Virus record (IMG/VR): IMGVR_UViG_3300036800_000041
Coordinates: 1-64,000 of that record
Reading direction: 5' to 3' (one strand)
From: a virus
DNA: 64,000 bases
The translations under genes were made by a program, and so were the position numbers. Below the pieces are notes generated by a model. It was given only the letters and a program-made list of their open reading frames with translations. It was not told the origin of the DNA and did not search any database. Positions 46,166 to 55,972 of the stretch are shown here, one piece after another (positions within the stretch are counted from its first letter, which is position 1; each line of letters starts with the position of its first letter).

Positions 46166-46815
46166 GGTTGCCCTGAGCTATCGATGACACCTTGGACGGT
46201 CGGACCTTGCTGCGGGAACACGATCAGCTGGAGCCGCGACCAGCCGGCTTCGGCGTCATGGGTGGGTGCGTTCTTGTTGGCGTTGTCCGACCAAGGCGGC
46301 GGTGTCCAGACGTACGCCCGATACCAGAGATTGAACACATCGCCGGGGTTTAGCGTTAACGGAACCCACTCGTCGCCGCTATTGCTGCCCAGCCACGCGG
46401 TGAATACGCCGGGCAGCGGTTCAGCGACGGTATCGGTTCCCAGGTCACCTGCCAAGCCAGCTTGGCCGTTCAAGATCGCACTGGTGATCGGCTCAACAGC
46501 GTCAGCGTTGATCTGCCATGCCCAACGATCGCGGAACTGGACCGCGTTGGGATTGCTGGTCACAACCTTTTTCCAGCGCCGGATTACCCGAATCAGCATC
46601 GTGTGGCCGACAGGTGAATCGTTAACCCATTGCGCCTGATGATCCATCAGCAGAACGCCGGGGCTCGTCGTCGTTTCGACCACTGCCCCGTCCCCGGATG
46701 ACAGGATCGAAACGTCGTGAACCAGGCGTGGCACCGACCATTTAGCCATCTGGAGCAGTCCGGTAACGATGTCAGAGGTCAGGTTTTCCCCGATGCAGAC
46801 TTGCGACGTGACCAT
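46162..46815 (-). CDS. Minor tail/fibre protein, 217 residues
   Basis: HQAQWVNDSPVGHTMLIRVIRRWKKVVTSNPNAVQFRDRWAWQI and GDVFNLWYRAYVWTPPPWSD; beta-sandwich-like, paralogous in layout to the two genes downstream. Probably trimeric tail-tip decoration. Confidence 0.65.
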   Translation of the reverse strand: MVTSQVCIGENLTSDIVTGLLQMAKWSVPRLVHDVSILSSGDGAVVETTTSPGVLLMDHQAQWVNDSPVGHTMLIRVIRRWKKVVTSNPNAVQFRDRWAWQINADAVEPITSAILNGQAGLAGDLGTDTVAEPLPGVFTAWLGSNSGDEWVPLTLNPGDVFNLWYRAYVWTPPPWSDNANKNAPTHDAEAGWSRLQLIVFPQQGPTVQGVIDSSGQP

Positions 46816-46827
46816 TCAGCTAGCCTA

Positions 46828-47289
46828 TTACGCCGCTGCCAAAATGTTCTGGTAAGCAATGCCAGTCAGGGGCCAGTTCACCGTGAAGTTACCGGCCGCC
46901 GGGGACTTACCCCCGCCGAAATTGATCAGCGTGGCCAGTGGGCGTGTCGCGTCGGTTGACGGTGTTGAATCGTAGACGACGCCGTAGTAGGCCGTGAACA
47001 CTGCAGAGTTCCATTGCGGCGTCGTGGTCGTGGTCCATAGCCATCGACCTACGGTGATGTCCCACGTCAGCGCCAGGCCCGCTAGCGTGATGCCTCCGGC
47101 GGTGTAGCCGGTGCCGCTAATTTCGTTGGCTCCTAGATCGCTTTTGAATTGATGACCTCCGATACCTGATGTGTTAGGTATGTAATCATTGCTTAACAGC
47201 ATGAATTTCCAGGTGTCACCGGTTAAATTACATAGCTGGTGTGCTGCTGATTTATAGAAGTTTGCATATTGAACCGCTGTTTCCGCCAT
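46828..47289 (-). CDS. Conserved tail protein, 153 residues
   Basis: From ATG 47289. NFYKSAAHQLCNLTGDTWKFMLLSNDYIPNTSGIGGHQFKSDLGANEISGTGYTAGGITLAGLALTWD matches a widespread phage tail-associated family (LLSNDY.P......... SGTGYTAGG..L). The structural role is inferred from frequent position in tail operons. Confidence 0.7.
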   Translation of the reverse strand: MAETAVQYANFYKSAAHQLCNLTGDTWKFMLLSNDYIPNTSGIGGHQFKSDLGANEISGTGYTAGGITLAGLALTWDITVGRWLWTTTTTPQWNSAVFTAYYGVVYDSTPSTDATRPLATLINFGGGKSPAAGNFTVNWPLTGIAYQNILAAA

Positions 47290-47309
47290 TTTTCGAATAG
47301 ACCTTTCTT

Positions 47310-50300
47310 CTAACTCCAATTACCGACTGTTTGGACGCCTTGTGCGCCAATGGGCATGATTCTGAAGTAACTGCCCGCTCCGACCTGCACTGAGGGGCCT
47401 TGAGCACCGGAGGTCATGGAGACCTGCGGGACAACGGTTCCAGCAGTACTGATCACGATCCGGCCCTTGATGAGAACCTGGCCGACCGTGTTGGCGTTGG
47501 CGCCCGTCAACGCTGTGGTCGCTGTGGTGTTATAGCTGAGGAATGGGGAGGCTGCACCGGCAGCCTTAGCGGCCAAGGCAACCCACTGCTGGCTGGCGAT
47601 AGTTGCGCCGCCGGATGATCCGGGTACCAGAGCGAACCCGAATTGGCCGGAAACAGCCGCCATTGCAGACAGCGAGAATGCGCACTCGAAAAGATAAGCA
47701 CCCACGCCGAGTTGAACCGCGCCATTAGTGGAGGCGTTGAGCAACTGTTGTGCCGCCGTTTGTTGTGTGAGCGTATAGGCGCTGGTCAGTACGCAGAACT
47801 GCTCGGTGTCGATAAGTTGGCGGGTACTGGCTAGCGCGGTGGCGTAGAAAACGGTTCCGTCGAACTCCTCGGCACCTGCGGCGGGAGTGGTCAGGTTCGA
47901 TCCGGACGTGAATGTCAGGGGGGCAACGCTTGTGGTGCCTGCGGGCAGCGTGATCGCGCCAGAGCCGCCTGAGCCTTGCGGTCCCTGCGCACCCTGAGCA
48001 CCCGCTGATCCTTGTGCCCCGGCCGACCCCTGCGGTCCCGCTGATCCTTGTGCCCCGGCCGACCCCTGCGGTCCCGCTGATCCTTGCGGACCCGTTGCGC
48101 CAACCGTGTTCCAGTCAGCGGCAGCGGTCGGCGTCGCTTTCTGGGACCGGAACGCCATCGCGGTGCCCGCCGGCACCGTGGTAATAGTGTTCGCCCCGGA
48201 CGATTGCACTGTGACAGCACCCGTGCTCTGGTTAACGATCACCATGTCGTATCCGACAGGAACCGAAGTCGTTGGAAGCTTGACGGTTTGCGTAGTGGTG
48301 CCGGTAAAAACCTGGACTTGGGTGCTGGTGATCGTCAAAGTTGTGGTTCCGGCAGCCGTAACTGTCGATGTCGACAGGCGAATGAACGCATTCGCCGACA
48401 TGTCTAGGCTGCCATCCCATTCGGCGACGGTGTTTGCCGTCGGTGTGGACGTGCCCCCTGCTACCGAGCCCTGCGGTCCTTGGAATCCTTGCGCCCCGGC
48501 CGCGCCTTGGGCCCCGGCTGCGCCTTGAGCGCCAGCAGAGCCTTGAGCACCCGCAGCACCTTGTGCGCCGACGGAACCTTGCGCCCCAACACTGCCCTGT
48601 GGGCCGCTCGATCCTTGCGGACCCTGCGGGCCTTGTGTCCCTTGAAATGCCCAGTTCGCCGCCGTGGTCGGGGTGATCACCCGCGCGGTGAACAGCATCG
48701 ACGTGCCGGGAGGCACGGTCGAGATAGTGTTGGCCCCCGAGGACTCGACGGTGACCACACCAGTGCCGGTGCAACTATTGATGATCAGGAATTGCAAGCC
48801 GGCTGGAACACTTGCTGTCGGCAGTTTGATGAGCTGGTTAGTGTTGGTGCCGGTGATTTCCTGAGTACCGGCCGACGAAATAGTAAGCGTTATCAGCGAT
48901 GCGCTCGCTGCGGTGGTGGCGAATCCCTGAATGAAGTTGTTTGCGCTGAAATTGACAGAGCTGTCCCATTCGGCCACTGAGTTTGCCGTTGGAGTTGACG
49001 TTCCACCTACTACCGAACCCTGCGGACCTTGGAATCCTTGCGCTCCGGCCGCACCTTGCGCTCCGGCCGCACCTTGCGCTCCGGCCGCACCTTGAGAACC
49101 TGCTGCGCCTTGAGAACCTGCTGCGCCTTGTGGGCCAGTCGGTCCCTGTGGGCCTTGCGGTCCTGCAGCGAGGTAACCGTTATCCCATGTCCCGGCTGTG
49201 GTGCCGTTGGCCATCAAAGTGAATCGCGCCAGAGTTCCGGCCGACATCGGCTGTAATGTCGAGCCGCCGTTGGTTTTAACGGTGACTATGCCGGTGGACC
49301 GGTTAGCGATCCAGAACGAGCGCCCGACGCCTAACGTCGTCGCATCCGGCAGCACCACCGACTGCGTGGTAGTTCCGGTGAACTGCTGAAAGTCTTTGCT
49401 GCTCACCGTCAGAGTCGTGGTACCGGCCGCTGTCGCAGTGGTCGCGGTGCCGACAAGCAGCGTGGTATTGGTTAACGTCTGGGTAGCTGTCAACCCGGCG
49501 AGGGTGTCGTTGATCGGTGGCATCACCAGCGTGACGGGGTTAGCGCCCTGCAAGACCAAAGTCTGCTCTAGCAGCATGTATTGGCCGCCGAACGCGGAGA
49601 AAGCGTTGTATTGCGGCCACCAGGATGTTGCGGTAGTCGGAGTCGCTGTCAGTGCGGTGATTAGGGCTGAGCCGACGCCGCCACCGTAAATGATAATGAT
49701 GGGTGTACCGTCACTGGCCTGCACTGTGACCGTGCCCGTGGACTGGTTGAGGATGTAATAACCCATGCCTTCGACCACGCCGGTTGAAGGCAGTTTAATC
49801 GTCTGATTCGCGCTACCGGTGACGACCTGGATACCGTCGGATGCCGCTGTCAGCGTGGTCGTAGTGCCCGCTGAGGTGATGCTGCTGCCGAGCGTGATCA
49901 AGTTGTGCGCGCTCAAGTTAACGTTGGTATCCCACTGAGCGTTAGTACTCGCCGTCGGGGTACTGGTACCGCTACCACCGCCGCCGCCGGTTCCCTGCGG
50001 GCCTTGTGCGCCCTGAGCGCCAGCCGCACCTTGAGCGCCGACTGCACCTTGTGGACCAGCGCCTTGTGGCCCCTGTGGTCCTGTCGGCCCTTCCCACACG
50101 AATCCTGAACCGCTGGCAGGGAATGCGGTGCCTGACCAGATGTAGAGTAGGCCATCGCTGGCCACTATCCAGCCTTTTGTCGCGTCCCCGGAGCCTAGGC
50201 CGGAGGGCAGTGCAGCATAATTGGCAACTTGACCAACAAGAATGAATCCTGTTCCAGGGGCGCCGATTGCACCGGCCGGACCTTGCGGTCCGCGAATTGA

Positions 50301-50723
50301 GGTGACGGTTTGCACCCATTCGTTCTCAGAACCGGTGACGTTGACGTAATTCCAGACTGAACCGTCACTGCCAATGGCGACGTCGCCTAGCAGTGGCGAT
50401 AAGTACATCGATGACAAGGTGCCGTAGATACGTGGCATTGCACCGGTCGGACCGATGACGCTGAGGGTATCGGCCCAGAAGTTATAGGACGCTGAATATA
50501 TCCGCAGGATGCCCTTGGTGGGTCCGGCGACGACAACTTGCCAGTCGCCGGTGTTCGGCCAAACGACGTTGACAAATGGCGGATCGTCAGTGGTAGTGCC
50601 GAAGATCCGGGTGCCGGACTGTCCCGCCTGCCCAGTTGGGCCGCGCAGCCCGTAGGACGCGAGCAGCACACCGCCCAGTGCGGTGGCCTCGTCAGAGGCG
50701 ATGGGGTCGAATACGTCGGTCAC
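47310..50723 (-). CDS. Large collagen-like tail fibre
   Basis: 1137 residues, GTG start overlapping the upstream stop. At least five collagen-type G-x-y stretches (around residues 145-160, 210-250, 510-560, 700-750 and 870-920), mostly G-PQ/AQ/SA triplets, alternate with beta-rich modules that repeat TLTxxSxxxQxxTGTxxQxVKLPxxxVxxG and [11 protein letters not shown]. The C-terminal 190 residues ([28 protein letters not shown]... [12 protein letters not shown]) form a C1q/TNF-like trimer cap seen in phage fibres. A trimeric fibre for host binding is expected. Confidence 0.85.
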   Translation of the reverse strand: MTDVFDPIASDEATALGGVLLASYGLRGPTGQAGQSGTRIFGTTTDDPPFVNVVWPNTGDWQVVVAGPTKGILRIYSASYNFWADTLSVIGPTGAMPRIYGTLSSMYLSPLLGDVAIGSDGSVWNYVNVTGSENEWVQTVTSIRGPQGPAGAIGAPGTGFILVGQVANYAALPSGLGSGDATKGWIVASDGLLYIWSGTAFPASGSGFVWEGPTGPQGPQGAGPQGAVGAQGAAGAQGAQGPQGTGGGGGSGTSTPTASTNAQWDTNVNLSAHNLITLGSSITSAGTTTTLTAASDGIQVVTGSANQTIKLPSTGVVEGMGYYILNQSTGTVTVQASDGTPIIIIYGGGVGSALITALTATPTTATSWWPQYNAFSAFGGQYMLLEQTLVLQGANPVTLVMPPINDTLAGLTATQTLTNTTLLVGTATTATAAGTTTLTVSSKDFQQFTGTTTQSVVLPDATTLGVGRSFWIANRSTGIVTVKTNGGSTLQPMSAGTLARFTLMANGTTAGTWDNGYLAAGPQGPQGPTGPQGAAGSQGAAGSQGAAGAQGAAGAQGAAGAQGFQGPQGSVVGGTSTPTANSVAEWDSSVNFSANNFIQGFATTAASASLITLTISSAGTQEITGTNTNQLIKLPTASVPAGLQFLIINSCTGTGVVTVESSGANTISTVPPGTSMLFTARVITPTTAANWAFQGTQGPQGPQGSSGPQGSVGAQGSVGAQGAAGAQGSAGAQGAAGAQGAAGAQGFQGPQGSVAGGTSTPTANTVAEWDGSLDMSANAFIRLSTSTVTAAGTTTLTITSTQVQVFTGTTTQTVKLPTTSVPVGYDMVIVNQSTGAVTVQSSGANTITTVPAGTAMAFRSQKATPTAAADWNTVGATGPQGSAGPQGSAGAQGSAGPQGSAGAQGSAGAQGAQGPQGSGGSGAITLPAGTTSVAPLTFTSGSNLTTPAAGAEEFDGTVFYATALASTRQLIDTEQFCVLTSAYTLTQQTAAQQLLNASTNGAVQLGVGAYLFECAFSLSAMAAVSGQFGFALVPGSSGGATIASQQWVALAAKAAGAASPFLSYNTTATTALTGANANTVGQVLIKGRIVISTAGTVVPQVSMTSGAQGPSVQVGAGSYFRIMPIGAQGVQTVGNWS

Positions 50724-50959
50724 AGGGCGTTATCCGAACCGGAGTGAGTAGGGGTAGTTAGTTCATGTGTATAGAGGAGGTTCGATTCTTGGTCTTCGCC
50801 AGTCGCTCCCTCTGTGGAGACAACCTGGTAGGTTCCCATTCGTCCCTGAGCGCCCTCGGGTACTGGTTTGTATCCGCGGGAAATGTCGCCAGGAATGCCT
50901 TGCACCCCTTGCGATTCAGTGACACCCTGAGCCTGCGTCGAGCCTTGTGGTCCGGTCAT
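50720..50959 (-). CDS. Small tail protein with short collagen-like segment, 79 residues
   Basis: ATG 50959; a longer frame upstream is a shadow of the neighbouring gene. MTGPQGSTQAQGVTESQGVQGIPGDISRG contains irregular GxQG triplets, then a polar C-terminus. It may nucleate or tether the large fibre it is coupled to (GTGA overlap). Confidence 0.6.
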   Translation of the reverse strand: MTGPQGSTQAQGVTESQGVQGIPGDISRGYKPVPEGAQGRMGTYQVVSTEGATGEDQESNLLYTHELTTPTHSGSDNAL

Positions 50960-50969
50960 TTCATTCTCC

Positions 50970-51356
50970 TCATGGTAGTACCTCGTTGACAAGCCCTTGT
51001 CTAATTCGCAGCCCTCCGAAAGTTCCTTCGGGCATCCACACCTGCTGCCACGGCGTCGACACCGGTATGGCGTCAGCGATCGTGTTGGGCACCAACATCT
51101 CTGCCCCGGCCCCGAAAACTTGAAATTCCCACACTGACATGCCGCTGATCGAATACCCTTCCGGCGCACCATAAGACAAATCGGGAATGTCGAAAACCAG
51201 GAACAGTCTGCCCATCTGGAAGCTTTTCGGGTTACCCGACGCTGAGCCATCGCTGTTCATGGACTGCAACTGATATGTCCAATGAAAGTCGCGACCACGG
51301 GCCAGCCACAATGTGACCGAGGGCAGGGGCATACCTAAGTCCTCACCTTCACTCAT
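50970..51356 (-). CDS. LtfC/Gp6-like beta-sandwich tail protein
   Basis: 128 residues. GRDFHWTYQLQSMNSDGSASGNPKSFQMGRLFLVFDIP... GTFGGLRIRQGLVNEVLP matches the small beta-sandwich (LtfC/Gp6 type) found in actinophage tail-fibre complexes, where it bridges fibre components. ATGA coupling to the sedolisin gene upstream. Confidence 0.65.
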   Translation of the reverse strand: MSEGEDLGMPLPSVTLWLARGRDFHWTYQLQSMNSDGSASGNPKSFQMGRLFLVFDIPDLSYGAPEGYSISGMSVWEFQVFGAGAEMLVPNTIADAIPVSTPWQQVWMPEGTFGGLRIRQGLVNEVLP

Positions 51357-52759
51357 GGGCTCACTGACGCCGTTATGCCGGTTACCGGCACGTAGGAATC
51401 CAGTGCCGTCATTATCGCTGCGCCGTTTGGGCTTCCGATTCCACTGACCAGATCACGGCCTGTCTTCATGGGATACACACCACTGCCGTTAGGCCAACTG
51501 GACACGTCGTAGTCGGAATAGGCAGTGGGGCCGATGGGCCACATTTGCGTGATCAGCGGGGTACCGGTGCCGGGCCAGTTTCCGGTCGGCGCCGTCCCGA
51601 GCGCTCCAGCGACCAGGCCAGAGTTACCGTCCCCCAAAGTTGAGTTAGCTCCGATGAACGCAGCGATTCGAGGATTCATCTCATCGCCCTCGACGTTGGT
51701 TTCGACAATATCGTAGAAACATTCCGGGTGCTTCAATGCGAAATCCATAAATGAAAAAGGACGCCCGAAATGCTGCACCATCAGGGTGTGCATCGCTGCC
51801 ATCAGTGCGGCTGAGCCCGACGTGGATGAGTGATCTATCCAGGCGGTTATCGGTAATGTGCCGGCGTCAATAGGGCATGGAATACCGTTCTCCGGGTCTC
51901 CGAAACACGTTACAAACGGCACTTGTGTGTCGGGGAAATACTTGGAGATACCGCCGCCTGAAAATGTGCATGCCTTTTCGTTTATCCGGTTGCCGCTACC
52001 GTCGAGAAATAAATTCGTGCAACCGACCGTAACATTGCTCGGGCAGTCCTGAGGATATCCGACAGCCGGGATAAAGCCTTCCCCGAAATTAGGACGGCCC
52101 GTATTGTTGGGGTACGGCCCGGCGTCAGCACCAAAGTCGCCCGAAGAGTTGAAGAAACTGACGCCGCGGCCCCGTGCCTCGGAAAGCATGTCCTCCATTT
52201 CCATGATCAGACTCTCGGGTATGCCTATCTCATCGCCATAGCCCCACGAACAGCTCACCAGGTCGCATTCGGCGAGTGCCCGCGCTATCGTGTCGTTGAA
52301 CGCTTGAAAGGTGCCGGCCTGTGAGGTGTATGTCCTAATCTCCGCACCGGGAATGATCGGCACCATTGCACACAAGTCCAGCATCCATTCTCCAGTCCCG
52401 CCGGCCGGGTTTGGTGGGAGACCATCGATCCTGATATTGGAAATGTTCAAGGTCTTGGTGACACCTAGCAGATTGGCGTATGCCTGTAAGACCGTGGTCT
52501 GCGGCTGAGCGCCAAACTCAATGACGCCGACCTTGACGCCCGTCCCGTCGAGTGTGTCGGGGAGGCCATAACCTTTGGCGACGTCTACGGCGGTGATGAA
52601 AGGACTGCCATCGGTGTGGGTGATGATCGGGGGCAGCGTCGGTATAACGACGGTCGGCCATACTTGTTGAACGCCGATAGCGATACCGGCCAGCGCCCCG
52701 AACGTCGAATGGCGAAAATCTCCGCCGACGATAAGATGCTGACCGAGTGCGACTCCCAT
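51353..52759 (-). CDS. Tail-operon sedolisin-type (S53) peptidase
   Basis: 468 residues. The acid pair ExxxD is present (Glu124, Asp128 in GEWMLDLCAM), the oxyanion Asp208 in FFNSSGDFGA, and a Ser in STSGSAALMAAM (Ser314 or Ser316), where the usual SGTSxxxP has changed, so activity is uncertain. The C-terminal Ca-site motif GRDLVSGIGSPNG is kept. A hydrophobic N-terminal 45 residues precede the domain. Encoded between fibre genes, so it is probably a virion protein; it might process fibres or digest host surface proteins. Confidence 0.8.
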   Translation of the reverse strand: MGVALGQHLIVGGDFRHSTFGALAGIAIGVQQVWPTVVIPTLPPIITHTDGSPFITAVDVAKGYGLPDTLDGTGVKVGVIEFGAQPQTTVLQAYANLLGVTKTLNISNIRIDGLPPNPAGGTGEWMLDLCAMVPIIPGAEIRTYTSQAGTFQAFNDTIARALAECDLVSCSWGYGDEIGIPESLIMEMEDMLSEARGRGVSFFNSSGDFGADAGPYPNNTGRPNFGEGFIPAVGYPQDCPSNVTVGCTNLFLDGSGNRINEKACTFSGGGISKYFPDTQVPFVTCFGDPENGIPCPIDAGTLPITAWIDHSSTSGSAALMAAMHTLMVQHFGRPFSFMDFALKHPECFYDIVETNVEGDEMNPRIAAFIGANSTLGDGNSGLVAGALGTAPTGNWPGTGTPLITQMWPIGPTAYSDYDVSSWPNGSGVYPMKTGRDLVSGIGSPNGAAIMTALDSYVPVTGITASVSP

Positions 52760-53310
52760 TACGCGCCCCCGTCAAACCAAACATACAATGTGGATGGATC
52801 GGGACTTGAGATAGCCTCCCAATCAGCTTGAGTAGCAAGCATTAAAACGTTTAAGGTTTGTGGCCCTTGAGCCCCGACTACACCGGCCACGGACACGGTT
52901 CCTGATGGTCCCGCAGCCCCTTGCGGACCTGTGACTCCCACCGGGGATGTGCCATTGATGATCTTCCAATGCCTACTTACACCGCTATCACGGCTGATGA
53001 CTTGAAATTCCAGCGTGTCTCCGGCACTCCCGAGAGACACGTTTGTAGACCCTCCATCGAACGTGTCGGAACCATTGCAAGCGAAGGTGATTGTGTTGGT
53101 GTTGGCGTCGAGGACGTATTTTTCCACGATCATGCCCGCACCAATGGTGGTGATCGAGGACAGTGACGGCAGGGTTATCGCCATCGGGCCGGCCACGATA
53201 CGACTGTCGTAAGTGTTGATGAATCCGACCTGTGGTGTGACCGCGGTCGTATTGACCGGCAACGTCGGATAAGCAGTTTTACCTACTCGCGGAGTCGGAG
53301 GTGTTGTCAT
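52759..53310 (-). CDS. Minor tail protein with mini collagen segment, 183 residues
   Basis: TAATG coupling. Beta-rich N-terminal part (VGFINTYDSRIVAGPMAITLPSLSSITTIGAGMIVEKYVLDANTNTITF... NGSDTFDGG) typical of phage fibre adhesin modules, then GPQGAAGPSG, then a C-terminal strand. Fibre component. Confidence 0.7.
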   Translation of the reverse strand: MTTPPTPRVGKTAYPTLPVNTTAVTPQVGFINTYDSRIVAGPMAITLPSLSSITTIGAGMIVEKYVLDANTNTITFACNGSDTFDGGSTNVSLGSAGDTLEFQVISRDSGVSRHWKIINGTSPVGVTGPQGAAGPSGTVSVAGVVGAQGPQTLNVLMLATQADWEAISSPDPSTLYVWFDGGA

Positions 53311-53323
53311 GAGAACTTTCCGA

Positions 53324-55972
53324 TCATGTTTGCCTCGCCACTATCCACACGCCCCCGTCCGCGCCGTTGGCCCCGAACAAAAAGAAAACTGCACCGCCGC
53401 CGCCACCACCTGGCGCATTGCCAGGGAAGTTGATCCCGGCTTCTAGGCCGCCCTGATATTTTTTCCCATTCCAGGTGAAATCTCCGGCAGCTTGGCCATC
53501 GTAATTGAAGATGTCTATTTCCGTGGTACCTCCGGCTCCTCCGGCTCCGGTCAATGGGGATGTAACAGTCGAGCCCCCAAGCGGTGTCCAGCTCACCGTA
53601 CTGGCTTCTCCAGGGCTGCCGTCTTCCCAGTAAAATGTCGGGTGGGCGCCCCCTGCGCCAACCGTCACACTGAGTGCAGCACTGGCAGCGACGTCGACAC
53701 CGACCTCCAGTGTCACACCGGCCCAATGACCCGCCATTCCGCCCTGACCTTCGTTGTAGCCCTGCTCTGATTGGCCGCCGCCGCCGGCCCCCAGCACGAT
53801 GATGTCGACGTGCGCTGCCCACGGGGGCACATCGTAAGTGTGGCTGCCCGATGCTCCGTAGAATGTCTGAGTGTCGCCTTGAACCCCGTGTGTCGATGTG
53901 CTTTCCGATGACATCGCCACCCACGGCACTATGCTGGAATAGGTCGGGGACGGGATAGACACTGGCGCAAAGATTGTCGTACCGATCAGTCGCAATGATA
54001 TGGCTCCCCAATTGGTGATAAAACTTCCCAGAGATGAAGAGAAACCCGTGGTACCGAGGGCATCAGAGTCACCGCCAATGTAAATAACGGTGTCAGCGGC
54101 AGTGGCAGTGGCGTCGTAAATGCGTTGATTTCCAAGCGAAAACGTCATTGTTTGAGCGCCGCCGAACAAATTCTCAGCACCGAATCCAGCCACCATCAGC
54201 GTTCCGGCGATACCTTCCACGGCTACTGTAAGCGCACTTCCAGATCCGTAGTTGTTGGGTCCGCTCGACACGTCGGCTACGTCGGCATATCCCATGGCAT
54301 TGACGGTGACGAAATTCCCCGCTGAGGTAGCGACAATGCTGGCGGGAGCCGTGGATGGCGCGTAGATACCATAGAACTGGAGAGCTCCGTTGGTGGCGAT
54401 GTTGTCCAGATCAACGCCGGTGACCAAAGTCATCGGGGTACCGTCGTATGTGCAGCCCGTCGGCACAGCTCCATAGCCGGTGACTTGAGCCACGATGTAG
54501 TCACCCACATTGACGGGGGTAATGCTGGCTGTCGCTGTTCCGGTTCCGTGCCCTGGAGTTCCGACCGAATTGTTCGTCGGGGTAGTTTGCGAAGTACGAA
54601 TTGCACCCATCTGGGGCGGAAACACATTTGAATTTGGCGCAAGTGGATGATCGGGATAGCCCAACATAGTATGTGTCCCGTCACCCTCGACCTGAATTTC
54701 AGTGCGGTAACAAGACAACTGTGTCACGGTTATGGGAATCGTCAATGGAGCATAAATCCACGGATTTGTCGGATCACTGCCAATGGAACTGAGAACGTCT
54801 CCAGTTTCGCCTACCAAAGTTTCAACACCAGTTAAAAGGTCGACGTCATAGACGTTGGCGCGTGCTCCCGTCAATCCGGTAGTGTTCCACCCTTGCCATG
54901 CGACGTCATTTTTAATCATACCGGCGTTCATCCAGATATAAGAACTGACAGCGATGCCAGGAACTACATCAATGGTCTGCTGCGGAACAAATGTGCCAAG
55001 ATCGAAACTGGCGGTCAAGCTTGGATCGACAGCATGATGAATAGGGTTATTAACTGCCATCTGGGCCACATAAGTCGAGTTGCCCTGGCCCATTTCCACC
55101 GCTTGCGCGAGATTAGCCATTGCCATTGTGCCCGCATTGATGATGTCTGACAGTGATGCCCCCGCCGGCAAGTGCCCGAAAGCTGTCGATACCGCGTCCC
55201 ACGTCTGCTGAAATGTCTCGCCGAGATTGGTGCCCGTCTGATATCCGGTGATGTTAACGACATTGATAGCGGTAAGCGCAGCTCCCAAAGTGGCCAGGTT
55301 GTTGCCTGTTTGAGTTCCCGCAATGCCTGGAGCATTGGATAGCTGTGTAACCAGCATATCGAGAATTTGCTGACCCGTTTTAAGATCGTTGTCGATGAAA
55401 TTTCGAACAAGCTGCGGGGTGTTCATCACTGTGCCGTCGCCAGTTTCAAGAGCAGTGAATGCTTCATCGACAAGGATAGTGAAAGTGCCATCGCCATTGT
55501 CAAGTGTGCCGGGAAGTAATCCTAAAGTGCCATCGAGATTGTCTATGAAGGTGTTGAATTGTCCTTGTAACGCCGCGAGCCCGTTAGTGATGATTGAAAA
55601 TGGGTCATTACTCAGGCCACTAGTATTTGGATTGAACAGCTTATTGATAGCTCCAATGATTTGCTGCAACCATGTCGCCAACGCGGCAGCCGTCTGCTTT
55701 GGTATTCCTAATTCAGTGAACAAGGTCGTCCAGTCAAAAGCAGACGTTGCAGCTAAAGCAGTCGTAGCCTGCTGAACCTGTTGCGGTATGTTATTGAGAG
55801 TAAATGTCGCAGCTCCAGGCTTAGACACCGCCAGATCGGTGCCCGTTTGTGAGAGGACATAATCACCTACCCGAGCGGTAGACGAACTCTCCAAGGTGCG
55901 TAGGCGCTGTTCCACATCTCGTGCCCATTGTGCGTCAGTGCTCGGCGTCTTACCGACCAGTACGCCGCTCAT
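53324..55972 (-). CDS. Large minor tail protein with glycine-rich C-terminus
   Basis: 882 residues. Helical N-terminal 320 residues (WARDVEQRLRTLESSS... QQVQQATTALAATSAFDWTTL), a beta-sandwich middle (about 330-700) and a Gly-rich end (LGAGGGGQSEQGYNEGQGGMAGHW, GAGGAGGTTEID, GGGGGGAVFFLFGANGADGG) typical of C-terminal fibre tip domains. Position after the hub gene fits a tail-tip or fibre protein. Confidence 0.75.
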   Translation of the reverse strand: MSGVLVGKTPSTDAQWARDVEQRLRTLESSSTARVGDYVLSQTGTDLAVSKPGAATFTLNNIPQQVQQATTALAATSAFDWTTLFTELGIPKQTAAALATWLQQIIGAINKLFNPNTSGLSNDPFSIITNGLAALQGQFNTFIDNLDGTLGLLPGTLDNGDGTFTILVDEAFTALETGDGTVMNTPQLVRNFIDNDLKTGQQILDMLVTQLSNAPGIAGTQTGNNLATLGAALTAINVVNITGYQTGTNLGETFQQTWDAVSTAFGHLPAGASLSDIINAGTMAMANLAQAVEMGQGNSTYVAQMAVNNPIHHAVDPSLTASFDLGTFVPQQTIDVVPGIAVSSYIWMNAGMIKNDVAWQGWNTTGLTGARANVYDVDLLTGVETLVGETGDVLSSIGSDPTNPWIYAPLTIPITVTQLSCYRTEIQVEGDGTHTMLGYPDHPLAPNSNVFPPQMGAIRTSQTTPTNNSVGTPGHGTGTATASITPVNVGDYIVAQVTGYGAVPTGCTYDGTPMTLVTGVDLDNIATNGALQFYGIYAPSTAPASIVATSAGNFVTVNAMGYADVADVSSGPNNYGSGSALTVAVEGIAGTLMVAGFGAENLFGGAQTMTFSLGNQRIYDATATAADTVIYIGGDSDALGTTGFSSSLGSFITNWGAISLRLIGTTIFAPVSIPSPTYSSIVPWVAMSSESTSTHGVQGDTQTFYGASGSHTYDVPPWAAHVDIIVLGAGGGGQSEQGYNEGQGGMAGHWAGVTLEVGVDVAASAALSVTVGAGGAHPTFYWEDGSPGEASTVSWTPLGGSTVTSPLTGAGGAGGTTEIDIFNYDGQAAGDFTWNGKKYQGGLEAGINFPGNAPGGGGGGAVFFLFGANGADGGVWIVARQT

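Noticed and set aside
50959-51250. N-terminal extension of the 79-residue tail protein
   Set aside because: It lies inside the LtfC-like gene in another frame and reads as Arg/Cys-rich shadow sequence.
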